DNA of 64,000 nucleotides from Strix aluco (Eukaryota; Chordata; Aves; Strigiformes; Strigidae). Made by a program: the position numbers and the translations under genes. The notes below the pieces were generated by a model that was not told the origin of the DNA, made no database searches, and saw only the letters and a program-made list of their open reading frames with translations. Below are positions 38,695 through 51,535 of the stretch, one piece after another. Positions within the stretch are counted from its first letter, which is position 1. Each line of letters starts with the position of its first letter. Location of the stretch: assembly GCF_031877795.1 (NCBI RefSeq), contig NC_133971.1:62060463-62124462 (forward strand). The letters run 5' to 3'.

Positions 38695-39194
38695 TGTGTT
38701 ACCATAAAGGCTGGCAGAAGAATTCTCTAAGACTCATTTTGGAGTTTTAGAAAGCAGCCATTCTTTATTGCAGTGCTGGGCACACACGCTAACAGCTTCG
38801 CAAAGGTGAGCATGCCCCCATATCTATAAGTGGCAGCTAATATACAGTGGGATTATACATAATAATAATTTTTCTGAGAAATGAGTTACATATGCATTAG
38901 ATTTCCTGGAACTAATTACAATATCTGCATCCTAATTACGCATGTGCTTTCCTGCTGGGTGGTGGTCTCAAGGGGTCCCTGGTGGTTGTTGGTAGTCTTC
39001 CTCACCGTTTCTGCTGGTTGATCTCAGTGCTCACGCATGCTCACAAAGGTCTGTTTAGGAGGTGTTGTACAGCTGTGTTGTATCTTGAGCTGGTTTGTTG
39101 TAATTCATCCCGACCTTGTTCCTGTTATCTTCAAGAATAGGCCCCAACTGTCTTATTTATTACTGTCTTATCTTCAAACCTCTTTCTTCTTCAC
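38695..39194 (-). mobile_element. Probable LTR, minus strand
   Basis: The left end TGTGTTACC and the complement of AATAAAGAA near 38760 suggest an LTR read on the minus strand. It begins about 50 bp after the broken exon 7 donor. The right border (…TTCTTCACA) is approximate and no clean duplication was found. Confidence 0.4.
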
Positions 39195-40985
39195 AGAAGC
39201 ACCAACCTTCAGCTGCACATTCCAGAAGCTACATTGACATTGACTTACTTCATTCTCAAAAAAATATTTAGCAAGACGAAGAGGGGAAAAAAAATTGTTA
39301 GCAAGACGTTTTGGCTTACAACTGTTCTGCCTTCCTGTATGAACTTGTATGTTAAGTCTGCTTCTGCATGAGCACTTCCGAAACCTGTGTCTTAAGTGAA
39401 AAGGAAAACAACCATTTCTGTAAAGGATTAAGAAGCTTATTGGCACAAAGCTGGTCTTTTAGCATTCAGACACTAAAAATGAGATAGTGATGTAACTTTG
39501 TCGAACAGAGCTTGACATTAGTTGCTTTGAACTGTGATTGACAGTATTATGTGCTGCCAACATATAGCAAGAGAAGATGGACATTGTGGCTGACCACTGG
39601 TAGGACTCTTAGGGCAACTAAATGGTGTAGTTCCTGGTTATTGGTACTTGGCATGTGGCAGGTAATGGCTTTCTGTAAATAGGTGCTGAAAAGGATTTTT
39701 TTTACTTTGAAGCTGTAGGTCCTAACCACTGTCAATATTCAAATAACAGGCAGCCCCAAATTGCTAAAGTTATCAAGTCATTGTGTTAGAGACCAGTTGG
39801 TCTGAGGATGGTAGCTTCCTAACATCATTTCGTAGATAAATTAGCAGAAAAATTTCTTGAAAGTGATGTTTTGTGACAGAACACAAATCTTAACTATCAT
39901 GGTAGAGATAATGATCCTGAGGCTTTAATTATAGCGAGGCTTGTAGTGTAAAGGGCAAAATGACTGATATGGACTGGATAATTAAAATATAAATTCTGTT
40001 ACTTGTGTATATTACCTCATAAAAACAAAGCTATATGCGATTTAAATGAGTTGATGGGCATTCTGGTAACTTTTCTGAAACAATTTTGATACCCTTAAGC
40101 AGCATTGTCAGATATATAGTATCCATTTAATAGCCACTTACATTCCTTACTCCGGTGCCAGAAAAATAATTCTGATTTTGATTGTTCAGACAGTTATCAT
40201 GCTTCCCACACTATTTTCATTATTTCTGTGTGGACATTTAGTTCACTTTCTTTAATAATCAGCCCATAGAAACTCAGTATCCTTGTCCACATGCTTACCT
40301 TACTGTTTTTCAGACTTGTGTACTGTTGAGCTCTAAACTCTTAATCTCAAGTATACTTTCTTTCAGAATCAGACTATAACATCTGATGGTATTAGGACAG
40401 TTACAGAATAGTCTGTAAATAAACATCTTTAGGGAACTTGGCATGTTGTATTAGTTTTGTTTTCTTGGATGACAGACTTGGCTGCAACAAATACCAAGTC
40501 TCTTCTAGCTGCATGCATCCTCTACTGTTCTTGTGTCTGCAGCTGACTTCACAGTTCAGCTCTGTCTGCCTGTATGTGCTACCCTGTCAATTCAGTATTC
40601 TCCAAGATGCAGTCCTTATTAGTCATAAACACCTTGTTGAAGAATCAGTGCTGCAGAGCATGGAAAATAAGCATACATTTTTAAATCATTCATGATTTTA
40701 AGAATCTAGGGAGTCAGCTGTAACCAGCAGAAGTCACTAGCTGAATTTAATTGCTGATACTGCAGCATTATAAAGGTGAAAAATCTTACTTTGATGTAAC
40801 CTATGCAGTGAAGGTAGATAGTTGGGCTTTATTTAAAGGGCATCAGACAAAAAAGCTGATATTTCTATTAAGTTGAACAGTGCTCTGATACAATTTTGCT
40901 ACTGGTTCTATAATTTTCTATGAATAGGCACTGTTGGGAGAGAGCATTATACCATTTTAACTGTTTTGCATTTTGCCTTGACCAG

Positions 40986-41108
40986 CATTTGTGTTCAGTT
41001 TGGACCCTACTTCAGCTCATGCAAGCTTGAAAGTTGAAGGTATGTTGAGTGGGATCCTACTGGAGGCAGAGGCCAAGAAAAAATAAAAGGGGAGGAAAAT
41101 AAAAGCAG
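40986..41108 (+). pseudogene. FSD1L: FSD1L exon 8, frameshift
   Basis: Bounded by AG (40984) and GT (41109). It starts A-F-V-F-S-L-D...L-K-V-E, as human A-L-N-F-N-L-D...L-K-V-E. A deletion near 41040 moves the remainder (E-W-D-P-T-G-G-R-G-Q-E-K-I-K-G-E-E-N-K) into another frame, and the unshifted reading stops at TAA 41084. This is the linker before the SPRY domain. Confidence 0.9.
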
Positions 41109-41401
41109 GTAAGAACTCTGTTTTGTAAATGTTTATGTTGTCTGGTATGTCTCATCTGGCAGCTAAAGGAAGAGGGCAGAGGGAAATTAAAGCACTTGAG
41201 TACAGTGGGACATTAAAGAATTTTCATTCAGAAATCTTTCTCTGGAAGAAATTTTAATTTTCTATTTCCCTTCTGCTGTCACACAGATGCAGAGGCTATT
41301 TATGGAAGCTATTAAAAATGTGTCTTAACCATTAACAGATTTAATTCTTTTAAAAATACATTTGTTGGGGTATCATTCAAGGTACTGAAATGACTTGTAG
41401 A

Positions 41402-42133
41402 TGTGGTGGGTTGACCTTGGCTAGCCACCAAGTGCCCACCAAGCTGCTCTATTTCTTCCCCTCCTCAACTGGACAGTGGGAGAGAAAACATGGTGAAAGA
41501 CTCATGGGTCAAGATAAGGACAGGAAGATCACTCTGCAATTACTGTCACAGGCAAACAGACTTGAGTTGGGGAAATGTAAATTAATTTATTGACCATCAA
41601 AAGTCAGAGTAGGATAATGAGAAATAAGAACAAATCTTAAAATACCTTCACCCCACCCCTCCTTTCTTACCAAGCTCCACTTCACTTCTGACTTCTCTAC
41701 CTTCTCCCACTGAGCAGCGCAGGAGGACAGGGAATGAGAGACGCAGCAAGTTCATCATGCATTGTCTCTGCTGCTCTTTTCTCCTCACAGTCTTCCTGTG
41801 CTCCAGTGTGGAGTCCCACCCAAGAGAGGCAGTCCTTCATGAACTGCTCCAATATGGGCCCTTCCCATGGACTGCAGTCCTTCACAAGCTGCTCCAGTGT
41901 AGGCTGCAGGGTGGCTATATTCTCACTTGTCTCTCCCAGCTGCTTTTGCACAGCATTTTTTACCCTTTCTTAATCACCATCACTGATTGGTTTAGCTTTG
42001 GCCAGCAGTGGTGCGTTGTGGAATTGGCTGGCACTGGCTCCGTCTGACATCGGGACAGCTTCTGGAATCTTCTCACAGAAGCCAACCCTGCAGCCCCCCT
42101 GCTTCCAAAACCTTGCCACGTAAACCCAATACA
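41402..42133. mobile_element. Solo LTR, family A copy 3, with 5-bp duplication
   Basis: It starts TGTGGTGGGTTGACC and ends AAACCCAATACA, with GTAGA immediately on both sides (41397-41401 and 42134-42138). This clean copy defines the family borders: TG...CA with 5-bp duplication, fitting ERVL-type elements. It is shorter than the other two copies, lacking some of the internal modules. Confidence 0.8.
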
Positions 42134-42515
42134 GTAGATGAGGTAAAAGTCAGCAAGCAAGCGGTGTAATTCTATGTTTAGTAGTGTTGCAGGTCAGTAC
42201 TGGTGAATAGACAGCTTTTCTACTATAAGAAATAAGGAAAAGCTGGCTGCTTTGACCTTATGTAAAAGCTAAGGTTAAATTGGTACTACAGGTGGTGTTT
42301 GAATTTGTTGTCTCATAATGTTCATTGATGAGGAAAAGGTACTAATAAAACAAACCAGATAGCAAAAGATAATGGGTAAAGGAACATAACTCTTATAAAA
42401 GTGGCAGCCCTGAATATATTTAGCAACAATTTTCATCTAGGAAAAGTACTTAAGTAACTTTAGCAGAATTCTTGGTAGATTGTTGAAAGTTAGGCACTTA
42501 GATGTGTGTTATTCA

Positions 42516-42586
42516 GAATCATTGAATAAATAAGGTTGGAAGAACATCACTAGATCAGTCTGCTCTGGCTGGGCATTGAATGTATC
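42516..42586 (-). mobile_element. Short CR1 3' fragment
   Basis: CAGAATCATTGAAT...AAGGTTGGAAGAACATCACTAGATC is a diverged minus-strand CR1 tail, directly followed by the LTR at 42587, which may have inserted into it. Confidence 0.55.
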
Positions 42587-43065
42587 TGCCATGGTTTGAA
42601 CTTGGCTGGCTGCCAAACACCATGCTGCCAGTCGCTTACCCTTTTCCCTACCTGGGAAAATAGAGAGGGGATAAAAAGGAAAAAAAAAAAAAACCCAACT
42701 CGTAGGTTGAAATAAAAAACAGTTTAGGGATTGTAATGTAGCAGAACAATAACGGAAAGTCCAAATGGGTAACGCACAATGTGGTTGCTCACCACCGCCA
42801 ACCGATACCCAGCCCAACCCCCGGCAGTGATCCCAACAGAATGAAGATCCCGCCACACCAACCAGAAGTGAGAAAGAAAACCCACCTCCTTTAGCATCAC
42901 ACGATATGGAATATTCCAGTAGCCAATTCGGACCTGCACTCTGGCTGTGCCCCCTCCCAGCTGAAAGAAAGTTAACTCCATCCTGGCTGAAATCTGGGTA
43001 GGGCACTCCAGCTATGCTTTCTCCCAGCTCAAGAAAATTAATTCTATCCCAGCCAAAACCAGGCA
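42587..43065. mobile_element. LTR, family B copy 2 (about 480 bp)
   Basis: Same ends as the 35460 element. It includes an A-run at about 42680-42695 and repeated CCCAGC-like words. No flanking duplication was found. Confidence 0.6.
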
Positions 43066-43199
43066 AGGATGAAGAATGTGTTAACTCGCTGGGCCTCTAT
43101 TCCAGGCCACTTTAATGGGAGGGGAGGAATATCCTGCTATCTGACTGGAATTTCCTGTGGTGCAATGAGTCCCAGGTGCCTCTCAGCTATTGGTGTGTG

Positions 43200-43930
43200 C
43201 CCCTCTGAGACAAGCCTGGCTTGATCTTCTCTGTACCTTCCTGTTATGTGATTAAGGAGAGAAATTGGGTCTTGTCTTCCTGAGGCTGAGCAAACCCAGT
43301 TGTCGTTCTGTGCTCCAGACTCAGTTGTGTTGTTGGACCTCCACTGGACTTGCTCTAGTACGTCAGTGTGTAGTCCTGAGGAGCTCAGACCTGGACACAG
43401 GACTTCAGACTCAGTCTGACAAATGCCAAATCAAGAGGGAACAGCTGCTTGCCTTGGCGTCCTTGTTGCTGTCTTGCTGCTACAGCACAGGATACGGTTG
43501 ACCACCTCTGCTACAAGGGCACACCACAGTGTTGTCAGCTCCTGTTGTCCACCAAGGCTCCCAGCTGCTTTTCTGTAGAATTGCTCTTCACCCATCTATC
43601 TCCCAGTCTGCCCTATTGTGTGTTCTTTCATCTGGAGAACACTGTTCTCTCATGTTCTTTCTCTTCATTCATGTTCATTCTTCTTTCATGTTCATTCTCT
43701 TCATTGTTCTCTCATCTGGAGAACACTATCCATAGTTGTGACCCTGGTTTTCAACTGGTTCTGTACACAGCTTATGACTTACTACCCCATCTATATCTCT
43801 TGAAGTAGGAATGGGTCAAAAGCCTTGCTAAATCAAGGTGTGAACAGTTTCCATTGTTTTTGCCTTGTCCACAGAGCTGGCTACTTCTTCCTCAGAGGCA
43901 ATCAATTGACTTTCAACATGGGCTTTTTGG
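43200..43930 (-). mobile_element. Old, diverged CR1 fragment(s)
   Basis: Words typical of minus-strand CR1 survive (ACAGGATACGGTTGACC near 43490; GGGTCAAAAGCCTTGCTAAATCAAGG near 43814; CTTGTCCACAGAGCTGGCTA near 43866). No frame is intact. A local duplication around ATCTGGAGAACACT (about 43630 and 43717) and TTCATTCATG-like units lie within it. Confidence 0.55.
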
Positions 43931-44092
43931 TATAAAGAGCACTGCTTGGGATAATTTATGAACAAATACCTTCCCTATAGGCATATACTGCCAGAAGCAT
44001 GGTAGAGCAGATTTTAGTGGCATCTTAAGAATGTAGATAATTTACTGTAGTAATAGAACAGTTGTTTAATGACTATTTATTTCTGTTGACAG

Positions 44093-44125
44093 CGACCAGA
44101 ATCCTCTGCTGAAGAGCAATAGAAG
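44093..44125 (+). pseudogene. FSD1L: Candidate 33-nt alternative FSD1L exon
   Basis: AG (44091-44092) and GT (44126) enclose 33 nt. Joined between exons 8 and 9 it keeps phase and reads D-Q-N-P-L-L-K-S-N-R without a stop. Its length is a multiple of three and its position is between known coding blocks, as expected for a small optional exon. I cannot confirm it from memory of the human gene. Confidence 0.4.
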
Positions 44126-47100
44126 GTAATAATATACCTCTTATTCCTAGGATCTAGCACCTAGTTTTGTTGGGAGTGTGTGCTACATTCCTTTCCTTGA
44201 TGTAGTGAGAAAAAAATCTAATAGCCTTTATCAGTAACAATACACATATGCTTTTAAAAATTCTTTTGAAGTTTAATTTGGATTCATAGAGATTATATAT
44301 ATATTTTTCCATTGACTGGAAAACAGTCTTCCTGGAACGATGTCTTAGTGTATGGGAGACCCGAATTGCAATGGTTAAAGAGCATTGTGTATTCTAGTGT
44401 TGACACAAAGATCCCTGTTATTTACAGATACATTGATGCTTACTTAACCTTCTGGCACATGGTGGCAGACTAGATTTTTTTACAAATGCAGTGAAGAGCT
44501 CCCTTCTGAGAACTTTAAAATAATTTTTTTAGTTCTTATTTTTGAGTCTGAAAAACTCTTTGCTTCTCAACTTGTGGTAGACTTCAGAGGAAAAGAAATG
44601 AGTATTTTTACACTTTCAAAGAGGATGAGGTTTAGCCTGATGGCATGTGTAAAAAGCTTCATGGCAGTTCTACTTCCGGAACCAATTGTTCAAATGAGAG
44701 AGCCTCTTTTTTCATATGTAAAGGCAGCTAAAATATCCTCCTATTCCTTGGGCAAAAGAGAATACATATTGCTTAGAATATCTTTTATTTGCTGAAATGG
44801 ATAAGGAAACTGAGATTAACTGCAGTGCTGTAGGCAACAATCCTAACTATAAGACAAGAATATCTGACCACTGACTAGTGGAAGAAATGCATCGGTTACT
44901 ATGCTAGCTAATGAAGACTGTGTTGCATTGGAAAATGGGCACCAAACTGACTTTCTGCTATAAAATTTCCTGCCTTTCCCTATTGGAAGGGAGACTTCAG
45001 CACTGGAGAAAAAAAAAACAACACCTTTTTTCAAAGTGTAATGCCAAATGTTTAATGTCATTGCCTGAACTGTTAAAGGCTGTTAGATTTTGAGTGGACA
45101 AAGCACATGCAGCAGCCACTTACAGAAGACTTGTACAAAATAAATGATATTGAGGACCTTTTAATGTATTCCTAACTTGGAGAAAATACTAGCAAAGCAC
45201 CTGCATTTTTCTTATGGCAATTCTCTAAATGGCCACCTTGCTTTCTGCATAAATCATACTGAATCTAACAGAAAAATTTCAGCAGCTTTTGTTGGAAGCA
45301 TGAGTGAATGATCTCTGATGTGTTTGAAGTAGGATGGAATCTGCAAAGAGCGATGGATTCCCCTCAAATTATGCTTCTTGGCTTTGCAATCACTTGTTGC
45401 CTTTTTCTTTGGTAAATAAACTACAGCTTCCTCCATGTTAACAAAATTCAAAAGCAGCTGCGGTGCACCTGTACAGTATGCACTTACCCCCTTCGTGTAA
45501 CTCTTGCAAGCAATTTAGAAGCTGAGCTGTCTTCTGATCAGTACTGGCACATTTATATGCTAAATAGTGATGCTAAAGTAGACAACCTTTTCATCAATGA
45601 TTTCTTGTAGACTTCTGTAACTGGAATAAAACAAACTTATTCATGAAGATAAACCAGAGATTCTAGCATATTTATGTACGACAGCTTATACCACTTTGCT
45701 TTTGATTCCCATGTGACTTTATTTTAATGAAGGTATTGGGCAAAAGGGACATTTTCTAACCCTTTATGAAATAGTATTTAAGAACAATTCCAGAAAACTT
45801 GAAATCAGTGTTGAATGGATTGGAAAGGAAACAAGCTGAACTTCACTGTTACTAGTGGACATTTAAATAGCAGTTAGCTTTACTAAATTGTAGCTGAAGG
45901 AAAAGTGGGAGAGAAAACTTTCTTTTGTGTGTGGTAACTCTTTTAAGGCTAATGCGTGATAGACTACTGAGGATGAGGATTGGAAAATGACTATGTACAT
46001 GTGTATTGCAGAGACATTTGTACTTTTCAAATTTTTTTTGTCAGTGAAATTAAACTGTGAACTTTATAGCTATTTCTGAGAAGTTAAAATTCTTTGCTAC
46101 TGATTGCTTTTAAAATAATAACCAGACATGACTCCCTGGCTACTGAGGTTTAATATTCACTGTAATTTGCAAATAGCCCTCATTTTGTTTAATGCTTAAA
46201 TTCCTGGGAATCATTTTTGAGGGCATCACCAAGGTAAAATAAAATGTTTGAAAACCTCATTAGGTTCAAATTATTTTATGCAACTGATTGCTCATTAGAA
46301 TATTCTCCAGAGAGAAGTGTGTCTTCATTTATTTTGCCATTGCTTCCTGAGAATGCTTTTGAAAATATGGTTAGAAAATTTTAAGTCTTTCTTGATTGGG
46401 AATAGACTCTTAAAATTTATAATTACTCTTGAGGAGTTGCTGTGTGCTTCTCAGCACAATGTGTTGACACAATTTTCTTTTCTGTAGTCTTTGATAGAGT
46501 TAATATATTCAAATAATCCCCACTCTTCAGTATACTTTTGGTGTTTGATTTTTTTTGGGGGGGGAACATTGTGATGCATGCATTAAACTCATCTTTTTTA
46601 ATATAAACTGTGTTTAGATTTGACACTCTTGGGTTTTGTATCATCTTCAGAGTGTGCATTTTGAAATAAAATCACAGTTCTATTCCCTTCATTCATCAAT
46701 GGGTTATACTTTTTCCTGGGATTTCAACCATTGCTTGTACAAGACAAACATGTGCTGAAAACCTTACCTTTAACACAACTGATATTATTTTCCCATTCAC
46801 TGATATTTAAATTCCAGTGAAAATTAGGCATTTTGGCATTGAATATCAGCAGTGTATTCATACTTATCTGAATGTTGTAGCTGATCTACCAGACTTACTG
46901 GAAGTTTTATGCAGAAGACCAGAAATATGAATTCTCTAAGGTTCTGTGTAGTATAGGTGAAACTGTTTTATACAGGCATTCATTCAATCCATGTGCCACA
47001 CATGTGCTTCTTCTCCTCTTTCTTTTCTCACTACCTCTGAACTTGTTTGTTGCAATGTCTTGTATTTTTTCTGGTTATCATCTCTTCTCTTTCAGTTCTT

Positions 47101-47253
47101 GTGGGTGCATACTGTTAGAAGTATTAAGTGACCGAACTAACATGTCATTTCAATAGCTTATGTATGTTTATTGCACCCTAATTGACTTGTGAAAACTTGT
47201 TTGAGTGTGCATTTCTGTAATTGCATCCAAATCTCAAACAGTTCATTTCTTAG

Positions 47254-47346
47254 GAGTGGTGCAGTCTCCAGAGAAGACCTCTCTTAGCACAAAATTCTCA
47301 CTGAGGGGCAGGAGATCTTTTATTGATGAATCATACACAGCGTTGG
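47254..47346 (+). pseudogene. FSD1L: FSD1L exon 9, frameshift at start
   Basis: After AG at 47252 the incoming phase gives R-S-G, then about two bases are missing near 47261. The next frame reads S-P-E-K-T-S and ends E-S-Y-T-A-L-G, matching human S-P-K-R-T-S...E-S-Y-T-V-L-G, the entry to the SPRY domain. The donor GT at 47347 is present. Confidence 0.85.
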
Positions 47347-47577
47347 GTAAGGTGAACTTCTTACTTCTGTTAGAGGTGCAATGCTGTGGAAGGGCAGATT
47401 GAGTAAGAATTTGAGGGAAAATTTGTGATTGTTCAAGTCTGTGTACTTGATGCTGTCCTTCTGTTGCATTTAAGGTAATGAATTAATTTGGCAAGAGATG
47501 AATCCCCTTGCGTTCTAGCTGGTCCTCAGAGATTAGAGGAGCTAGGGGTAGCTGGACTTATCTCTTAATAGGTATGC

Positions 47578-48300
47578 CAGGTATGGCTGTAACTGTAGGC
47601 CTGACACCAGATGCGCAAACTGCCCATATGCTGAAGGTCCGGTTGCATTCAAGAGAAGCAGTCGGGTTCACAAATAGTCGGTTTATTCTTATGCAACATC
47701 TACAGATTCTTTGAGATTGACTAGGATAAATGCACAGACTGCAGGTTGGCTATATAGCACTGCACACAAAAACCCCCGATTGAATCACACATGCTTAATT
47801 CCCGGGTCATCACTTGGCGTAGCCAACAGCCCAAATCTTACCAAAAGGTGTCCCTTCTGGGGGGGGGGGGGCGGGGGGCGGTGAGGAGCACAAACCCATC
47901 AATCTGTCCCTCCAATTTGGTATCAGATTATCGTCTCTGAGTCAGATACAAACTCACAGTAGTATTTATCTAAGTATGTATGTGTGAGTGGGTGGGACTG
48001 TGGTCAAGCCATTGTTTCTTGAGTAACGACACAGCGAGGTGTGTGTGCACGGTGTGCGCTGTTTTTGTGGGAGAAGAGGAAGAATGAGAGACAAGGTCCG
48101 CAGAGCAAAACAGTCCTTGAGAGAAGTGGAAGAGCAGGAGATAAATCTGCATAGTCCTGTCAAATATCCCTTGAGAAAAGTGGAAGAACTGGATGGTGCA
48201 GCCTCCACCTCGCTTCACATTCCTCCTTGGTGCCATGGCAACACAAATCACTGGATCTCCATCCTGTCCTGTGTTTGTTCTGGGCACCATGTGTTAAGGA
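47578..48300 (-). mobile_element. Probable LTR, minus strand, with G-run
   Basis: The complement of AATAAACCGAC near 47680 and CpG-containing flanks suggest a minus-strand LTR between exons 9 and 10. It contains a G-run (about 47859-47880) and a 55-bp-spaced duplication: CTTGAGAGAAGTGGAAGAGC near 48116 and CTTGAGAAAAGTGGAAGAAC near 48171. Borders are approximate. Confidence 0.45.
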
Positions 48301-48700
48301 AATGTGTGGGTTTTTTGCAGATTTTTCACTGTTTTGCTCTTCCCACACTTCCAACACCTTCACAGTGGTGGTTTTCCCTATGTAACACCAGAATTTTGTG
48401 CTGCAGCAAGTGTCCTCAAGTGTTGAAGCTCTTTATTACAAAGCTCTTAGTGACTGACATTCACTGCTATTAAATGTGAATTAATGTTAAGTGTATCTTG
48501 TCTCAATGAGTGTAAGTAAAAACTGTCTCAGTATTCTATTTTATATTTACATTCTATTTTCTTGTACATTAATTTTTTTGTTCCTTATAGCTCAGATGTT
48601 TGCATTTTGAAGCCTTCACCTTAAAATAAAACAGAAGGCATCACTGGTGCCTATAAGTAAGCAAGCATTGTTGTAGCAACTACATGTATTTTTCTGGTAG

Positions 48701-49014
<314 letters not shown>

Positions 49015-49216
49015 TAAAGTATTATGTTACTTCCAGACTGATATAGTCCCTTATGAAAATAAGGCCTAGAGCTTGTAGTATCAAATGACCTGGGTTCATC
49101 TATGTGACAGAGCTACTGAGAATTTTTCAGTCATGTGGACTGTATTTAGTGTGTTCTGGAAGCCTCTCCCTGAAAAGAATCAATTTTACAAAAAGTTAAA
49201 CAGCAGTAACATGTAA

Positions 49217-49369
<153 letters not shown>

Positions 49370-51070
49370 TAGCACTGAATTCAGCTTACCGAAGACTTAA
49401 TTACTAATAATTTTAAAAAATGATTAACTGTTTTCTTTTTTATTTCATTTGTCACTTATAATAGAACTCCAATATGAGCACTCTGTTCCTGGATGACTCA
49501 GCTATGTAAATAAAAGTAATTAAATTTTTGTAGGGTAAATTAATAGTACATTCTGGTAGCTGACAAGCCTGCTACAATAACTGACCTGAACTAATGCAGA
49601 TAGCAGACCAAGATGCTGTGAGCTGTCATGAGTCATAGCAACACCATATGCTTCCCTCTGAGATAAAAGACCAGCTTTTGAATCTTTAAAATCTCAGTGG
49701 GATTTTCTTGCCAGTCATTTCACTGGTCTGCATAACTTTTTTGTGGCTCTAAACCAATAAGTGAAAACCTGCTGCAATTCTAAAGAGTCAAACCTTCCAG
49801 AAAATGCACAGGAAAAGGATTTCTTACTCCATATTGGTTTTTCTCTAATGGTTTAAGTAATTTGTTTAAGTAACTAAATTTGGAGGCCTCAGCTGTGTTA
49901 TAAGGTGCCATCAAGTGCATCATACTTTGGGAGCAGAGTATAGGTCTGGGAAAACTTAGGAATCTGGAGGAAGCTAGCATGCTAGTTCATACTAACAACT
50001 TAGCTGCCTAGGCACTGATTTCTAGCCTCTTGTAATTTGGCCCATAGCAAACACAGCATGGTAATTTTAATGTGTGATTAGGCCAATTAATAAAGTTGTT
50101 CTTATTTTGGGCATGGAGTCGGAATGGAAAAGTAGTAACTTGCCTAGCCAGCCTTATGTCTAACATTGCCAACCACCTGATTTTTCACTTGTATCAGACA
50201 GAATTCCTACCACAATTTCTACTGTTGGCTAGATGTACTGACAATAGGAGTCTAGATTTTTTAACAGCTATTTATTTGGAGGTGACTAAGCAAGTTGCCT
50301 TACTGATCTTCTTCAACATATGGGGAACAGAATAGCTTCAGAACTGTTGGGATATACGTGTAGGTTATCCCCTTAGCATTTCTAAGGCTGACTCATTAAG
50401 TCAGTTCCTAAGGCATCCAAGGAAACATTTGCTTATATCTCATCTCATACAGCCCCTAGTACTTAGTGAGAACAGTGTTACAGACATCATTTGGGTTAGC
50501 CTGAATAGTTAAAATAAAAATTACAAGTTAATTACAACTCTCAAATTTATTCATAAACATGAAGATACATTCTTTTATGTAACTCAGTTGTAGAACAGAG
50601 GTCACTGTCACTTCTGACTCTGAAGTTTCTCAAGACTTAGTTTTTTTCTGCTATGTTTACACTGACATAATTCTGCCATGTCATACTAAAACTAAGCACT
50701 GCTTTCAGACACTGGAGCACAGTGAGAGTATTGCTTTTCACTGTCATTCTAAGTACTTGCTGCTAGCACATCAGGCTTCAAAGAACTTTTCTTAATAGGA
50801 GCAAGTCTTTTAGTATTAGATCTATCTTGGTTATAAACTTAGAGTCATAAAGCATAGTATGTGAAGCATCTTAGACTTTATGGTCATAAAAATTAGCTTC
50901 CTAGTGTGATCAGAATGTTTTACAGAGTGCTGTGACTAGAAAGCAAGAGAGAAGACAAATGCAGCTACAGGGTAAGTTTTGTGTTAGTTCCATTGTGGGA
51001 CAGGAGAAGAGAGATGTAGATGCTTCATAATATTCAGAATACTGACGATTTTTTTTTTTCCCTCCCTTAG

Positions 51071-51535
51071 GTATGGTGTGGTAGGCTTACAGGAATACTG
51101 GATTGCAGGTGCCAAGTTCTGTGGAAATGGCCCAGAAAAGTGAAAATTAATTGAGTGCTTCAACAAGCAGTCTGAGGAATATTGCCTAGTAATGTCTATT
51201 AAACACTTCTATTGCTGATTGTTTTTCTACTATGTAGCTGCTACTTACAGAAGCTTGTGAGCATTGGATTACTCTGTGTTTGCTAGGTACTGCTGTTTAA
51301 GTCCTGAGTACTGATAATGCAAAAGTTTGGGACTAAAGTGTTAGGAACATACTGTGACTCCAGACAGAAAGGTGAGACAGAAAATTAAATTGTTGTCTAT
51401 TTGAAAAATAAGTGGAGAAATCAGGAGCTGTAACTATGTACTTTTCTAATACTGTATTTATGGACTTTAATATTAATTCTGTTACTAATAATTTTCTATT
51501 AAGAGTAAAATAAAAGCCATGTTCTTAGCTCTCCT
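51071..51535 (+). pseudogene. FSD1L: FSD1L terminal exon, frameshifted
   Basis: After AG at 51069 it begins V-W-C-G (human V-W-C-G-G). Indels near 51083-51098 then change frame, and the second half reads T-G-L-Q-V-P-S-S-V-E and Q-K-S-E-N before TAA at 51148. AATAAA at 51509 is a likely polyadenylation signal, so the end is set about 20 bp beyond it. Confidence 0.8.
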
